A stretch of 64,000 nt of DNA, from positions 26,536,001-26,600,000 of the forward strand of contig NC_091049.1 of NCBI RefSeq assembly GCF_963966145.1, given 5' to 3'. The position numbers were made by a program, and so were the translations under genes. The notes under the pieces are model-generated. The model was not told the DNA's origin. It searched no databases and saw nothing but the letters and a program-made list of their open reading frames with translations. Source of the DNA: Tenebrio molitor. Lineage: Eukaryota; Arthropoda; Insecta; Coleoptera; Tenebrionidae. Of this stretch, positions 47,740 to 59,759 are shown one piece after another. Numbering within the stretch: position 1 is the first letter of the stretch; every line of letters begins with the position of its first letter.

Positions 47740-47967
47740 TAGTTCTTTATAAGAGTACTCTAGAGACTTGATTATACCTGCCAATATGAGCTTACTGCTT
47801 AGATGATTCAGTGACCAGAACAGACGAATTAACTTGTGGATATCGAGCTATTTTTGGAAATGTTGTTTAACACAGTCGCATCAATGTCGTTATTACTGTG
47901 ATTGTTAAGTTTTTTTGTTTAATTTATTTGAATGGGTTCCTGTGTTCCAATCAAAGACTTGTAATAA

Positions 47968-47973
47968 TTTATT
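47968..47973 (-). terminator. Poly(A) signal of the NACHT/WD40 gene
   Basis: TTTATT on the plus strand gives AATAAA on the minus strand, about 150 bp past the stop codon at 48122. Confidence 0.55.
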
Positions 47974-48121
47974 TAGTATTTCTGTATTATCGCACCTATT
48001 TTTGTGCCGGGCACAAATTTGTTGAAACTGTACCATTTTTGTAACTTATTAACATTGTAAATGACTGTTTTGTAAATCACTAAATGTAGGAAAAAATTAA
48101 AATGAAAAAGGAAACTGTCGT

Positions 48122-51100
48122 TCAATCTTCTTCGGTGATCTCCTCGACGACTGAGTTGTTGTTGATGGCGTTGATGTTGCCAAAAACCGTGGACAGCTTG
48201 GCGATGGACCCCACCGCTTTGAACCTCGTCGCCGCCTTCATCTTGTTCACCTTCTTCTTCCACTAAAACAAAAACATTTTGGTTCCGCCGGATGTGAACA
48301 CAACTGGGTACCTCTTCGTCTCTGGACGGCATCTCCGCCAGGTACTCGTCCATCTCTTGCACTTCAGTATCCACGATCGCCAAGACTGAGACGCAGCCGT
48401 CCACGGTGCCCAAGACCAGAGCTTTGCCGTCTGGGGTGCTCTCGACGGACGTCAGCTCGGCTTGGACTCGGTAGTTGGCGACCATCGTGGCGTCGGAAGT
48501 ACTGAAATGCCCCAATAACAGATTGTTCTCTTGGGGTAAATACCTACGTACCGGAACACTCGCAGAGTTTTGCGGCCGCTGTGGTAGTACAAGACGTACT
48601 CGTCGGTCTTGTTGAAGAGACAGATGATGGTGAAGACGCCTTCTGCTACTTTCGGAATGAAGGTCCGGATGGTTTGGCCCTTCTTCAGTTCCAAAAGTTC
48701 GAGTCCGCCCCTGGAAAATTATACGTAGTACCTTAATTTTTAAAATTTGAGAAAGCAGACAGGTGTGAAGAGAGACGTGCAGGGCTGCCAACGTATTTTG
48801 AAAAGTCATTAAACATTTCTTTTAAATTTGTCAAAAATACTGATCCAGTAAATAAACAAACAGATACAAATACCTATTTTGTTTAAATTACAAAAATGTA
48901 TTCTTTAAAACTTCAAAAAACAATTTGTACGCAAGATACCTGGATGGCGCGTACAATCCGGACTTCCCTTCCTTGGTGACGCTGCCGCCCCACTTCGGTA
49001 TACTCCTCAGATGCTTCTTTGTTTTGATGTCAATGACGGCGCCTTTGTCGATTGTCATGACTGCGATCAAGTGTCCCTTGTGTGGCATCGCAACCAGATT
49101 TCCCACGTCTTTAATTCCACAGTGTTTCAGGGGAATTCGGTGGACCAGATTTCCGTTGGTAGCATTGTAGACGATAACACAATCTCGATTTGTCTTGTCT
49201 GCAGCCACCACGATCAAATTTTGGCCGTCAGAGGTTATAACCGCCTGTTTGAACGGCACTCCGGTGATGCTTCTCACGGGATATTCGAAACTGTAGATCA
49301 TTTCGCCACCTGGTGGCACAAAATGGAAGCGAAATGTGACAGTTTTGTTCTAAGCGATGTGACAGTTACGTGACAGTGTTGCAATGAATGTTTTGTGCAA
49401 AACAACGAATTTAAAGTCGTAGCGAAATTGAACATTTAAATAAAATGGAAGTGCATAGAAAAGTAATTAAATTCTGTTACATCATGTGTTGAATTATGAT
49501 TAAACAATAAATAACCCTAGAAACCCATCCAGTAATATGTAATGTAGTTGGCACAACTGAAACGACATTTTCATTTTGTCAAAATGACGCACGTGCTTTA
49601 GAAAAAATTAAATTTAATGTAATACCTTGAAAAGAAACACAATTGCTTAACAAACAAATTTAAATGGCGTTAGTACTTACGATGTGAGAAAGAATTAAAA
49701 CATTTAACCTAATTCTTCATTTTCCCCTAGATCAAAATTCAACATTGTTGCCACGTGTATTTTTCTTGGAAATTGCCGTTGATCATAAAAAATAAGTGTT
49801 AGTACGAAGATGTAAATTTAAATACTACTGTTATTTTTTTTAAATTATTACAGTAATAAAACACCGCAATATATTTTAAAGATAAAGCGAACAGGGGACG
49901 AGTTGTTAAAAAATATGCAAATAAAAAAGAATTCCCAAAACATTACTCATTCTGTCCCTCAAGGACGACACAGTTGCATGTGTACAGGTGTGTGCATATA
50001 CCGGGTGAGTTAGAAAAATGTTGTTTCTTAAATTTTGAAATACAGCCAAAAATAAAACACTCTCATTTGTGATTAGTGTCTTGGTAAGAACAGAGTTAAT
50101 CTACTTTTCCTATTTTCGGTTTTGCTGAAAATAATGTCAACTGTCAATTTGCAAAACAAAAACAAACGTTTTTGAACGAGTTTCTTAATTCTTGATATTT
50201 TTGAAAAAACTATGTGGATGAAAATGATAAAGAGAACCAGTTTTCCCTTCAGAATATTGTTGTCAATATATTCGTCAGTTGTGATGACTGATGAGAATGA
50301 TTATTGAAAATATAATTTTATTTATTTTGCGGTGAGTTCATCACAAAATGTGGAAGAGAATAGGATCTTACTTTTCCATCTAACAAAAGATTTTTTTTTA
50401 GTACTCGTAGTTCAGACTATTACCACCTCTGACTAACATGTTCTTTCTAGTTGTGATTCTTTTTTCTCGTCATATAATTAATTATTCCTAAGTACGAGAG
50501 CGAGTTTGTGACTGAGTCGCAATTGAATTTGCAAGATTACTTTTTACTGTTTTAACTGATCTATTGAGAGACGACATTTTTAATCAGCATTTCAGTTTTG
50601 ATAGATTTACACGAATAAGTGAGTTTGTGATCGAGAAGTAGTTGCATTACCATAAAACTGCTTTTACTCTACTGAAAGTCTTGTACTAATTGTGCAAGAA
50701 GTAAAAAGTTATATCTTACTTGGCACTTCCCTTACGCACGCCGTGGCCACTGTACGCACCAGATCTGTACCGGGCGGATTGCTCGGCTTGGAGATGGACA
50801 GTACCTTGGTACCCTCATCCATCAACGTCAACTGTCTTATCCCCGGCTGTTCCTCTTTATAAATCACTTGCTGGGTGAGCCTCAACCATATCAGAAAGTT
50901 TCCAGATTCGGCCGAAATGATGTATTTACCATCAGGTGTGATTATGGCGTGGGTAACGATCGCCCCCAAGGGACTGTCAGCGAGCTTCGACATCAGTTTT
51001 CCAATTCGCAAGTTCCAAACTCCTACGCAGTTTCGAGTGACAGTTACTGCCAAGCTCAAATCGTCTGATAAGCTGAAAAAACAAAAATCACAAACTCGCC

Positions 51101-54100
51101 CAGTGTTTGCATCACAAACCTCGATCGAGTTTGTATCACAAACCTCGATCGAGTTTGTATCACAAACTCGCCCAGTAGAATTTACATCACAAACTCGCCT
51201 GATAGAGTTTGCATCACAAACTCGCCTGATAGAGTTTGCATCACAAACTCGCCTGATAGAGTTTGCGTCACAAACCCGTACGAACCTTATCGAGTCGACT
51301 TGGAGTTCGTGACGGTCAATCACGTGGACCTGCTCGAATATGTTGTTGATATTCCAGACTTTGACAGTCCTGTCGATCGATGAAGTCACAATACTGTTCC
51401 AGTTTCCGATCGTGAGAGCTTCCAGTTGAATAATTCTCCCGAAATGAGCGTCCAAAATCTTGACGAGTTTGTGATTCGTCATACTCCACACGTAGAGATT
51501 TTTGCGTACTCCCGCAATGGCGTAGTTTTTGCGACCGCTCAGCATGATCGAGTTAGACTGCAACATTTTGGTTGTGATGTTTCTGGTTCCGTAGGGCAAT
51601 TTGAGCACTATGGCTTCTCGACTGATGTTGTCTTCATCGTTGAAGTCCCAGATCACAAATCCGTTGCTCGTGGTACCTGCAACGATCAAACAACAATTTT
51701 TAATCACAAACTCGTCTTGATACTACCGTATAGAACTTTGTCGTGTTTGTCCAGTATCAGTTGGAGCATCACTTCTGAATCGTCGTTCTCCATTCTGGGT
51801 AGATTCTCAACAAATTCCCATTTTTTCGTTTCCATTGATTTGACGTGCTTGGTGAGTGCGTGAGAACCCTCAGTGGTACAAGCATACAATGTGGACTTGT
51901 CCTTCGTCAAAACTATGGCGCTATGAAATTCGAAAGGTTCAAACTCATCGTCTTCAACCTTCAAATGTAGAAGCATTCTGTCGTCATCTAGATTCCCCTT
52001 CCAGAAGATTATCCTGTAGTGTGTTGGGCTCTCAAACTCCATCTCTAAGAAAATCAAAACTTGAGATAGAATTTAGCAGTTGTGGTAAACACGTACGCAA
52101 GATTTGCCACTCTTTCGGGTCAAAGAGAGTCGAAGCAAACTCCTCTTCCTTGTTGCCTCTCATGTCAAACATGACCCAACTAGCTATTCCATAGATGAAT
52201 AAGTTACGATTGAGAAGATAAATACCACAAACTGGTTCTCCCTCGGGGAGGGGATTGTCGACGATCACAAACTCGCTCGACAACATATTGAGGAGCACGG
52301 TCTGATTGTTGTTGGTATAAGCCGCCGCCCACTTATTATCGGGACTCAGTACCAACTGCTGCATGATCCCTTCTATGTTGGGATTCACATCTCTCGTCAA
52401 GTCGCTGGTTGACAAGTCCCACGTGATGAAACGATTCGAGATCGAGACGACGTATCTGTAGTCAGAAGTGAGACAAATCGCGAAGACAGCGAATTGGTGA
52501 CCTTCTAGGGAGTACTTCAAGGGACCGCCGGGAGTGTGGAGACAATGGTATACGGGTAGGAGCGAGCAATGAGTGGGACCCTTGATGTCGCAATCGTTGA
52601 GCAACATCTTGATGTTGGGGTTGGGTCCCACCTCGGGCAGCAACCTACCAATCAGTTGAGGGGCGAGCATGTTGGGGTACTGCCCCAGAACTGCACCTCC
52701 TAGACGTAGAGCGTCAGCTACCAACATCAATTCCCTAGAAAAGTACTTTCAGTTAGTGGTACTAATTAATCTGTGTGGTACCTCTTCGAGTCTTTGTCTT
52801 CGATATGATTCCCTGCATCTTCATAATCCGCCAAGACTGCCTGAAGGGGACAGCTGGAGAGCTTGGCGTGCAGCCATTCGTAGTTGAAAAGTACGTTCTC
52901 GTAGAGATCTTTGAATCGTCTGGATCGTACCAGATGGAACGGAAGCTCGCCGAACTTTCGGAGATTGTATCGCGACACTTTACCGTCTTTGCTGTAGAAG
53001 ACCAGAGGCTGTACTGGTACTTTCCGATCCGCCACACCTTCCTTATCAGTCAAATTGAATCTAGAACGCGACGATTAGCACACCTTCAGTAGTGACGGTA
53101 CTACTGCATCTACCTGTGTCTTTGTATCTCAGTGTACTTGAAAGGCTTGGGATTGCCTCCGCCCCAAATCCCCAAGAAGTAATCCGCTATCATCGAGTGA
53201 AAGTACATCGCCATGTTCATGTTCTTGAAGTAGCGCTCTTTCGCGGTGTCTCGGAACTGCCGGTGGTACCAGTTCATGACGCTGACTCCGTCGGCTTCGC
53301 GCTCGGACAAGTAGTTGGGCAAGTCGTTTCGAATTCTGGTCCACAGCAACGGAGGAATCCTCCGGACTGGTGGCAAATGGTACTGGTAGACGTCGTCGAG
53401 TACTTTGTCGTCTAGGGAGATTAAATCTTCGAGTTCCGACTCGGACAACCCGCTCTTGGCAGCTGTGATGTATGCGAGAGCGTGGAACACCAAGATGCGA
53501 CCGTGTTGCTTTTCGATTCTTTCGAACAACATCATGATGGAGTCCATGACGGTCGAAGCTAGATGAGTGTCTTGGGACTTGGTGTAGCTGCGCCATCTGC
53601 AGATCTCGGCGAAGACTAGCTTGACGAAGATGGGCAAGCTGCACTTCTCGATCGCGTTGGAGACGAGGCGCCACTGGTAGTTGGTGAGGTCGCGACAAGC
53701 TGTCCTCATCCACATTCTGTAAGAAGAAGAATATTGGTACTATCTCGAGCAACTACAGTACTATTTGTACCCACTTGACGACCTTCATAGCCAACTCCTC
53801 TCCCAAAGCTTTGACTTCGATGAAGTTCTCTTCTACGTCGACCATGCGGCGAAGCACGTGGTACTCTCTAGAGACTTCAGGATTGCTCTCTTCTGAAGCA
53901 CACGAGACTAGGATCTGGATGAGTACTGATTACTCAAAAATATGGTACGACGGTTAGGTACTCACTTTACAATATGGAGGCAGTCGAGTCGGCAACCATG
54001 ACACTTTATTAGCGTCTTGGGTTCCGGTCAGTTGATCGACCGAATCCAAAAACAGCACCAACGGTTGCTCTTTCGTCGCCAGAGTCAACAAGTACTTGAA

Positions 54101-55975
54101 ATGCGCCGTGAGCGGTACCAGATCGTCTGGAATCCCATCAAATGGGAGCATGAAGTTGTAAGAGATCTGTTGACAGATGGAGATGAGAGTTGGGGTCAGA
54201 GCTGAGGAGTCTGGAGTGGTCCCCAAGAACCGGATGATGCTTATGGGTTTGGCGTTCTTGAACCATTCAGTACTGGTGCACATGCTGGCGGTTTTGGCCA
54301 AGAGGGAGGTCTTGCCGCAGCCGCCTTCGCCGTACAGTATCAACAGCTTGTCAGAGTCGTTGGTCATGTACTGATGGATGTGCTCCAAGCTTTCTTCGCG
54401 GCCGTAGAAGACCTTGACGGAGTTGTTACAAGCGTGGAGGTGTTGAAGGATTTCGGTGACGATCTGTCCTTGGGCGCTGGAGTCTTCTTTGCGCATCGCG
54501 CGGTCCACCAGCTTGACGATGTTCTTGTAGAAGTGGGTGATGAAGTGCTTCAAGTAGTCTTCGTGGGTCTCGTTGTCCAGACCTTCGCGACCTATCCATT
54601 CGACTGTGTACCTGATGGTCAAAATATTTATTTTCCTAAGAAGCTCTCTCCGTATTACTTACTTCTGCATGTTGCTGCTTTCGATCTTCGCCGGCAACCT
54701 CTCGTCCCTCAGGTTCCCCAACAGCTTGGCCGACTCCGAGTCCAAACTTCTGTTGATGATGTCCACAAAGAGCGACGCCTTCTTCAGATTCTGCAAGTTA
54801 ATGTTGTTGATGTATCTGATGTAGGCCAAGCAGTGGTTCTTCGTGTTCTTCACGTTGAGAATCCCGTTGATGACCTCCCTCTCCGTCACCGACATGAAGT
54901 AGTTGTGCATCGCGTCGGCGTCCATCTTGCCCTGTTGGTTCAACGACGCCGCCGCCTTCCTGAACAGCTTCTGGAACTTGTTCAGCGTGTCCCACCACTT
55001 CGCTTGGTCTTCGGCTTGCAGCTTGGGGATTCTCTTGTTGTTGAAGTTGATCAGGATGGAGGAGATGGGTTGGAGGACGGAGATCGGGGGGACGGCGTTG
55101 CTGTCTTTTCTGTACCACGTGTCTATCATTACCGGGTCGTGGCCGGTGGCGGCGAGCTCGTCGCGGATCATCTGCAACTCTGACGACAAGATGTAGGTGG
55201 GGATGGGGCGGTAGCCGTATTTTTGACCCAAGAAGACCTGGAAGCTTTCAGTTTCATCCACAAGAAAATGGGTTTGAACGCACTTACGACGAAATTGGGA
55301 CCCATGGACAACCTCTGACAGTTCTGGATCTCTTTCATGCACAGCTCTGTGGTCATGTGGTCGTCGGTGGCCTCGTCCCTCACGCCCCATCTCATGTCGA
55401 CGACCTTTACACCAAAAACAAGTGAACGGCGGTACAAATCAAACATCACGTGTGCCAGATTTGGCGCCCGTTTCCTAAACTCGAAAAAATATTTGAAAAA
55501 GAAGTTTCCAACAAGTGTTAACAAGTGCTTTGGAAGAAGAATAGAACAGTCTAGAATGACTTGTGATGATCATTATTATTATAATTTGTGTGTTGTGCTA
55601 AAATAGGGAAGCAGCATGTGTTATCGATTTCTCCCCATTGGGTTAATCGCTCCGTACCAGGCGGTACCAAGTTCGCGCCCTTGTCCAAGGTCATTAATTT
55701 TTATCGTGGGGTTGTCGGAGTAAAAAATCACTCACCTGGAACTCGAGTCCGTGCTTCTCGCGACAGTAGTCTTTGATCTTCGGATAGCACTTGGCCATCA
55801 GGGTGTTCCTCTCCATCGTGGTGTCTGCACACGTGAGTTATGGGCGAGAAAAAAATTGCCGTTGGGACGTACCTGTGAAGGTCGAGCTGGTGAAGATCCT
55901 CACGATCTTGGAGCTGACCGGCGGGAGATTTTCCAGAGAGCCCGCGAAGATGAGGTCGATGGTGCGGTCGTCCAT
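48122..55975 (-). CDS. NWD2: NACHT and WD-repeat protein, NWD2-like
   Basis: Sixteen minus-strand exons join in phase to 1703 residues: 55975-55873, 55824-55736, 55404-55288, 55237-54663, 54611-53966, 53914-53775, 53716-53114, 53060-52782, 52734-52097, 52044-51727, 51676-51286, 51072-50720, 49309-48940, 48710-48552, 48501-48312, 48262-48122. An N-terminal DUF4062 region (VRIFTSSTFTDTTMERNTLM...RWGVRDEATDDH) is followed by a NACHT P-loop at 389-397 (GEGGCGKTS) and Walker B at about 479-489 (LVLFLDSVDQL). From about residue 925 to 1640 come WD40 repeats (SLEGHQFAVFAI; SIDRTVKVWNI). The C-terminus is basic then acidic (VVEEITEED). Human NWD2 (KIAA1239) is of similar length; NWD1 is shorter, so NWD2 is the better label. 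STAND-type NTPases of this kind are signalling or assembly platforms. One donor (exon 6, AA|GTGGGT) was set by phase. Most introns are about 50-60 bp; intron 12 is 1.4 kb. Confidence 0.94.
49310..50719 (-). other. Long intron 12 of the NWD2-like gene
   Basis: AT-rich, 1.4 kb, whereas most of the gene's other introns are under 120 bp. No nested gene or foldback was recognised. Confidence 0.5.
51073..51285 (-). repeat. Intronic 27-bp minisatellite in the NWD2-like gene
   Basis: Between exons 11 and 12, about seven imperfect units related to 'cacaaactcgcctgatagag' plus 'tttgcat' (plus-strand sense, 51100-51275) occur. Flanking splice sites are good (AG|GTTCGT and ttttttcag|CTT). The unit is a multiple of three and the intron is open in the gene's frame, so retention would insert repeated VCDANSIRR units into a WD40 blade. 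Confidence 0.75.
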
Positions 55976-56130
55976 GGTGGTGGGTTTAGGCGGCTGTCGC
56001 TGCCGAGTCTCGGAGTGGAGTGAAGAATGCTGAAGAGGGAGATCGATGTGGCGCAGGACGATTTAATTTCGGGGGTGTGAGAAAGGGGTGGGATCGAGTG
56101 GGACAGTTCGCGAGGAAGGTGATGCTGGTA
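55976..56130 (-). promoter_or_regulatory. Probable leader/promoter of the NWD2-like gene
   Basis: This GC-richer segment directly precedes ATG 55975 (caccaccATGG, good context). No TATA box was recognised. An upstream non-coding exon cannot be excluded. Confidence 0.35.
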
Positions 56131-56169
56131 CATGGTACCTCACCCCTCGACGAAAAAAATTAATGATTA

Positions 56170-57035
56170 TGGGTAATAATATCCTTGTCAAAGTTTGCAT
56201 AAAAATAGAAATTTATTTGTTCCAATTATGTAGTTATGTCATTTGGAGATTTTTTAGGTTATGGCGTTTATCCAAATTTATTGCACATTAGGAGGTTGCC
56301 ACTAAATCCTTCTGATTTTATTGTTATTATTTTACAAGTTTACATTGTGTTATTTCTCAATTTTATAATTCATTTACTATCACTAAAACATTATTTCCCA
56401 ATATTTAGGCTTAAAAACATCTTCTATTTCGCTTGTTATTGTTTAAAATGGCGTCATTCTAATTTCACAAGAGCATAAGATTAGAAAACGTCTAGGAAGA
56501 GAACAACTAAAGGCTATTAAGGAATAAACCAAATATAATGAACAGAGGAGGATACACAAAAAGATAAAAAAAAAAGAAAAAAAAAAGAAAAGAGTAAAAT
56601 GAATCTAAATCAGAGTTAGTAATCTATTGCTGTTGGTTTTTATTTCTTTCAGGAAATAAATGAGATAAAAAAGATCTACAACATGAAAATTATGAAGATT
56701 AAAAAAAAAGAAAAAAAAAGTGAAGCAACCAAAAGGTGTTAAGGAATAAAACAAATAGAATGAACAGAAGTGGATAAGAATAATCATGGAACGGTAAATG
56801 AAATGAAAGAAAATTGAAATGAATTGTAATAAATAAGGAGTTTAGTGCAAATAAGAAATGATGGACTATATAGAAAAGAAAATATCAGCAGAACAAGAAG
56901 ATAAATAAAGAAGCTAGAGCAATAAAAAATAAACACAACATTCTTAAGACATTTTGTGCCTAGCATATGTCAGTTTTTTTCAACTTCTTACGTATTTGCT
57001 ATTTTTGATAATTTTTCTTTCACTTGGATAAACTA
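56170..57035. other. AT-rich, low-complexity intergenic DNA
   Basis: A-rich on the plus strand (56540-56960) with repeated 'ataaaacaaatagaatgaac'-like blocks at about 56520 and 56745, suggesting a short tandem duplication. No gene seen. Confidence 0.45.
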
Positions 57036-57039
57036 TTCT

Positions 57040-58650
57040 GCTAATGCTTTTCCCAGGAAATGTATTGCATCTAGATGAAGAAATATACATTTTTTTAATT
57101 AAAATTGTTTTTTCATTTATCTTTTACGAGAACGCTTTAGTTTGCCCTACGAGATTTCCAATTCCTGATTACATTTTCTTTAAACAAAACAGAAATTCCA
57201 AAAAAATAAAAATAAACAGTTTTATTCCTATCCCCCATCCCTTTCCTTCTCCGTTCTTTCCCTCCCTTTCGCTTCCTCAAAGCTATTTCGAGATGGTCCG
57301 ACTCTACTCTCTCTTCTATTCTGAATTTCTCTACCCTTTCCCATCCTTCTTCGTTCATTATTCCGTAATCACTGTTTCTTCCCTGCTACCTACATAGGTC
57401 CATTCCCCTTGTTTGTTCCCCTTCAATATTTCCGATCCATTTTCTTCGATCCATTCCATCAGTCTCTTCCTTTCTGCATTTTCCAGCTTGCCCTTGGACT
57501 TTCTTTTCCCATTCCCCCTCTGCTCTTCCCAATTTTTTGCTCCTTTTTCTCCTATTCTCCAGTTGAAGTCCCCTCCCAAGAGTATACGATCTTCCCTGTT
57601 TCCTTTCATTGCGTCTTCAATACGTCTTCTTCTTGTTGTCTACATCTCTTTACTGTATATTGTCATTATTTTCCACCATTTATTGCCTATATAAACTTTT
57701 TTCCATGCATCTTTCTTATTTCTCCTTTTCTTGTCGCTTTTCTTTAATCCCCAATTTCACCCCTGTTATCATTTCCCCGGTAGCTCTTTTCTCTTTTTGC
57801 CCCTTGACTTTTTCAGTTATACTCTTTCGGTAGCGACTTTCCCCTTTTGTGCTTCTTTTCCGGTTTCCGTTTTCTTTGTCCATCTATCTTTTTATTCATC
57901 TGCTCTTTGTACCTTTTCTCGCCGGTTCCTCTTCTCTTCTTCTCTCCTTCTTCTAAAAATTTTTCTTCAGTTTCTCTTCTCTCCCATCCCATATAAATCA
58001 TTCCCCATTTATCTGTATCTTCCTGTATCCTATTTTCGGCCTTTTTTCTCTCTCTCTCTCTCTTTTCTCTAACCACCTCTCTTAACTTCTTTTGTGTTTT
58101 CCTTTCTTTGCTTGTCAAATTGTCATCTATGTGCATCCTCTCACCTTTTATTTCCTTCAGCTTACTCTTATTTAGCATAATGTTCTTCTTCTACTCCCAA
58201 CTTTCTATTTTTGCCAGCATCATCTTACCTTTATTTATTTTAAATGCTTTCTTTACGTTCACTTTCACCCCTATCTCCCTTTATAACCATTCTTCCACCA
58301 CCCTCTCTATATTTCCTCTTATTCCCCCTATTTTCATCCAATCTACCTCCTCCTCCTGCCATTTTTCTTCTCTTCCTCTCATCTCCTCTCTCACTACCGC
58401 TAATTCTTTCCTTAGCTACCCCTTCTTCTCTCTCACTGCCTCTAATTCCTTTCTTAGTTCTTTGTTCTCCTCTCTTATTCCCGCCGTATCCTCTTTTATC
58501 TCTCTAGTTATGGTTTTGATTTCCTTTCGCTTCTATTTGGGGATCTTCCCGTTCTGGAACTCATTCTCTCTTGCTGCTTTCTTTCCTTACTTTCGGTGAT
58601 TTCGGCATGCCCTCTCTTTCTTGCGCGCTGCCTCTCACTCAGTCGTCCCT
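57040..58650 (-). pseudogene. Decayed non-LTR retrotransposon: ORF1 and endonuclease, no reverse transcriptase
   Basis: On the minus strand, 58620-57813 reads as a Glu/Lys/Arg-rich coiled-coil protein whose end (MHIDDNLTSKERKTQKKLRE...GWERRETEEKF) matches the C-terminus of LINE ORF1 proteins. Downstream, 57609-57358 reads ILLGGDFNWRIGEKG...GEWTYVG, the endonuclease GDFN motif region, and 57355-57137 continues with VESDHLEIALRK, the SDH motif. Stops and frame changes separate the pieces. The sequence ends in AT-rich DNA before any reverse-transcriptase motif. LINEs normally lose the 5' end, so keeping the 5' half points to a deletion of the 3' half rather than ordinary 5' truncation. Confidence 0.72.
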
Positions 58651-58659
58651 GTTTCCATT

Positions 58660-59755
58660 AATCTTTTACCAAATTCTGAAGTTTTACTAATTCAACTTCA
58701 AAATTTACCATTGTACCAAAAAAACTTAAATTGAGAAAGAACCAAAGAAGAACAACATATTGGATGAGCTGACTAAAACCAAATGCGAGTAAAACAAAAA
58801 AAAATACAGAAGATTGCTTCCAAGAGAAGAATCCTTTCTGAATTTCTGGATCATTTGTGACTCGAAATATTACGGATCTACGTGAAACAATGGTAACTAA
58901 TAATAGATTATGATGGACAGTTCAACATACAAAAATCTAGATTCAGCTAGAACTAGAAGTAGAGCACCTTGGTTTTCAAGAGTACGAATTTCATCACTTG
59001 TGACACTTGATAAACTTTCAACTAATCCTGGACCAAGATTGATAATTAATTGTTTCAAAATGTCCATTGAACTGTTCCAAATTGAAGGTAGAACTTGTAG
59101 AACTGAATTTTGATTGTGATCTGTTCTATCAAACATATCAAAACAAAGTTTCAATGTGTGTTAAGTAAGATAAAGAGAAAGATTTGTGAGATATTATCAA
59201 TTTCTCTGTTCAGAAATGTTGAACAGTGCTAGAAAGTATTGAATATGCATAAAGAAAAGATGAAGAGAAGACACAAAAGTTCTGGTAAAAATAAAATATC
59301 TAAAATATAAACAAGAAAGTAATTAAAACAAGTTGTAAAAGAACTTTTTAAAGTGGTTGAATAAAAGAGAATAATGTTTATTATAGTTTTATAATTATGG
59401 CGATAACCTAAAAATGATAAGAGTATTTGGTACGTGTCTCAAAATAAGTGATAAGGTGTTTGGTTATACTTTGCGAATCAAAATAAAAGAAAATAAAAAT
59501 CGGACAAAGAATTAGGCAAGTGATGTTGTGTCAGAAGATTATCGATTGTGGCCAGAGCAGTGATGGATCGTCTTTTTTATGCAACCAGAAAAATTCTAAT
59601 CGAACTCTCAGAGATAAGAAAAGTGCGTACCATTCAAATAAAATGAATCAAATCTGCTAGACAATTATCTTATCAAGTAATACAACTTCGAGTACATGTA
59701 TCGATCGAGTAGCTGCTCTTGCACACAAATTCTTGCTACAAAAGTGATTACAAAG
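58660..59755. other. Intergenic DNA upstream of the M13 peptidase
   Basis: AT-rich. One 85-codon minus-strand ORF (59154-58897: MKLCFDMFDRTDHNQNSVLQ...) is more GC-balanced than its surroundings but shows no family motif; it may be a relic. The segment 59570-59755 probably holds the promoter and leader of the peptidase gene. Confidence 0.4.
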
Positions 59756-59759
59756 TGTG

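Noticed and set aside
50709..51707. A single 332-codon exon including VCDANSIRR repeats as part of the NWD2-like protein
   Set aside because: A consensus-quality acceptor (ttttttcag) and a phase-matching donor remove the repeats and restore a normal WD40 blade (DSISLSDDLSLAV), so the repeats are intronic by default.
54374..55183. 269-codon plus-strand ORF opposite the NWD2-like gene
   Set aside because: Antisense of a GC-rich coding exon, Leu/Val/Arg-rich with no family motif. The minus strand has an uninterrupted 16-exon model.
57044..58599. Plus-strand Ser/Phe/Leu-rich ORFs (up to 163 codons) suggesting membrane proteins
   Set aside because: They are antisense to a Glu/Lys-rich LINE ORF1 and endonuclease; the motifs are on the minus strand.
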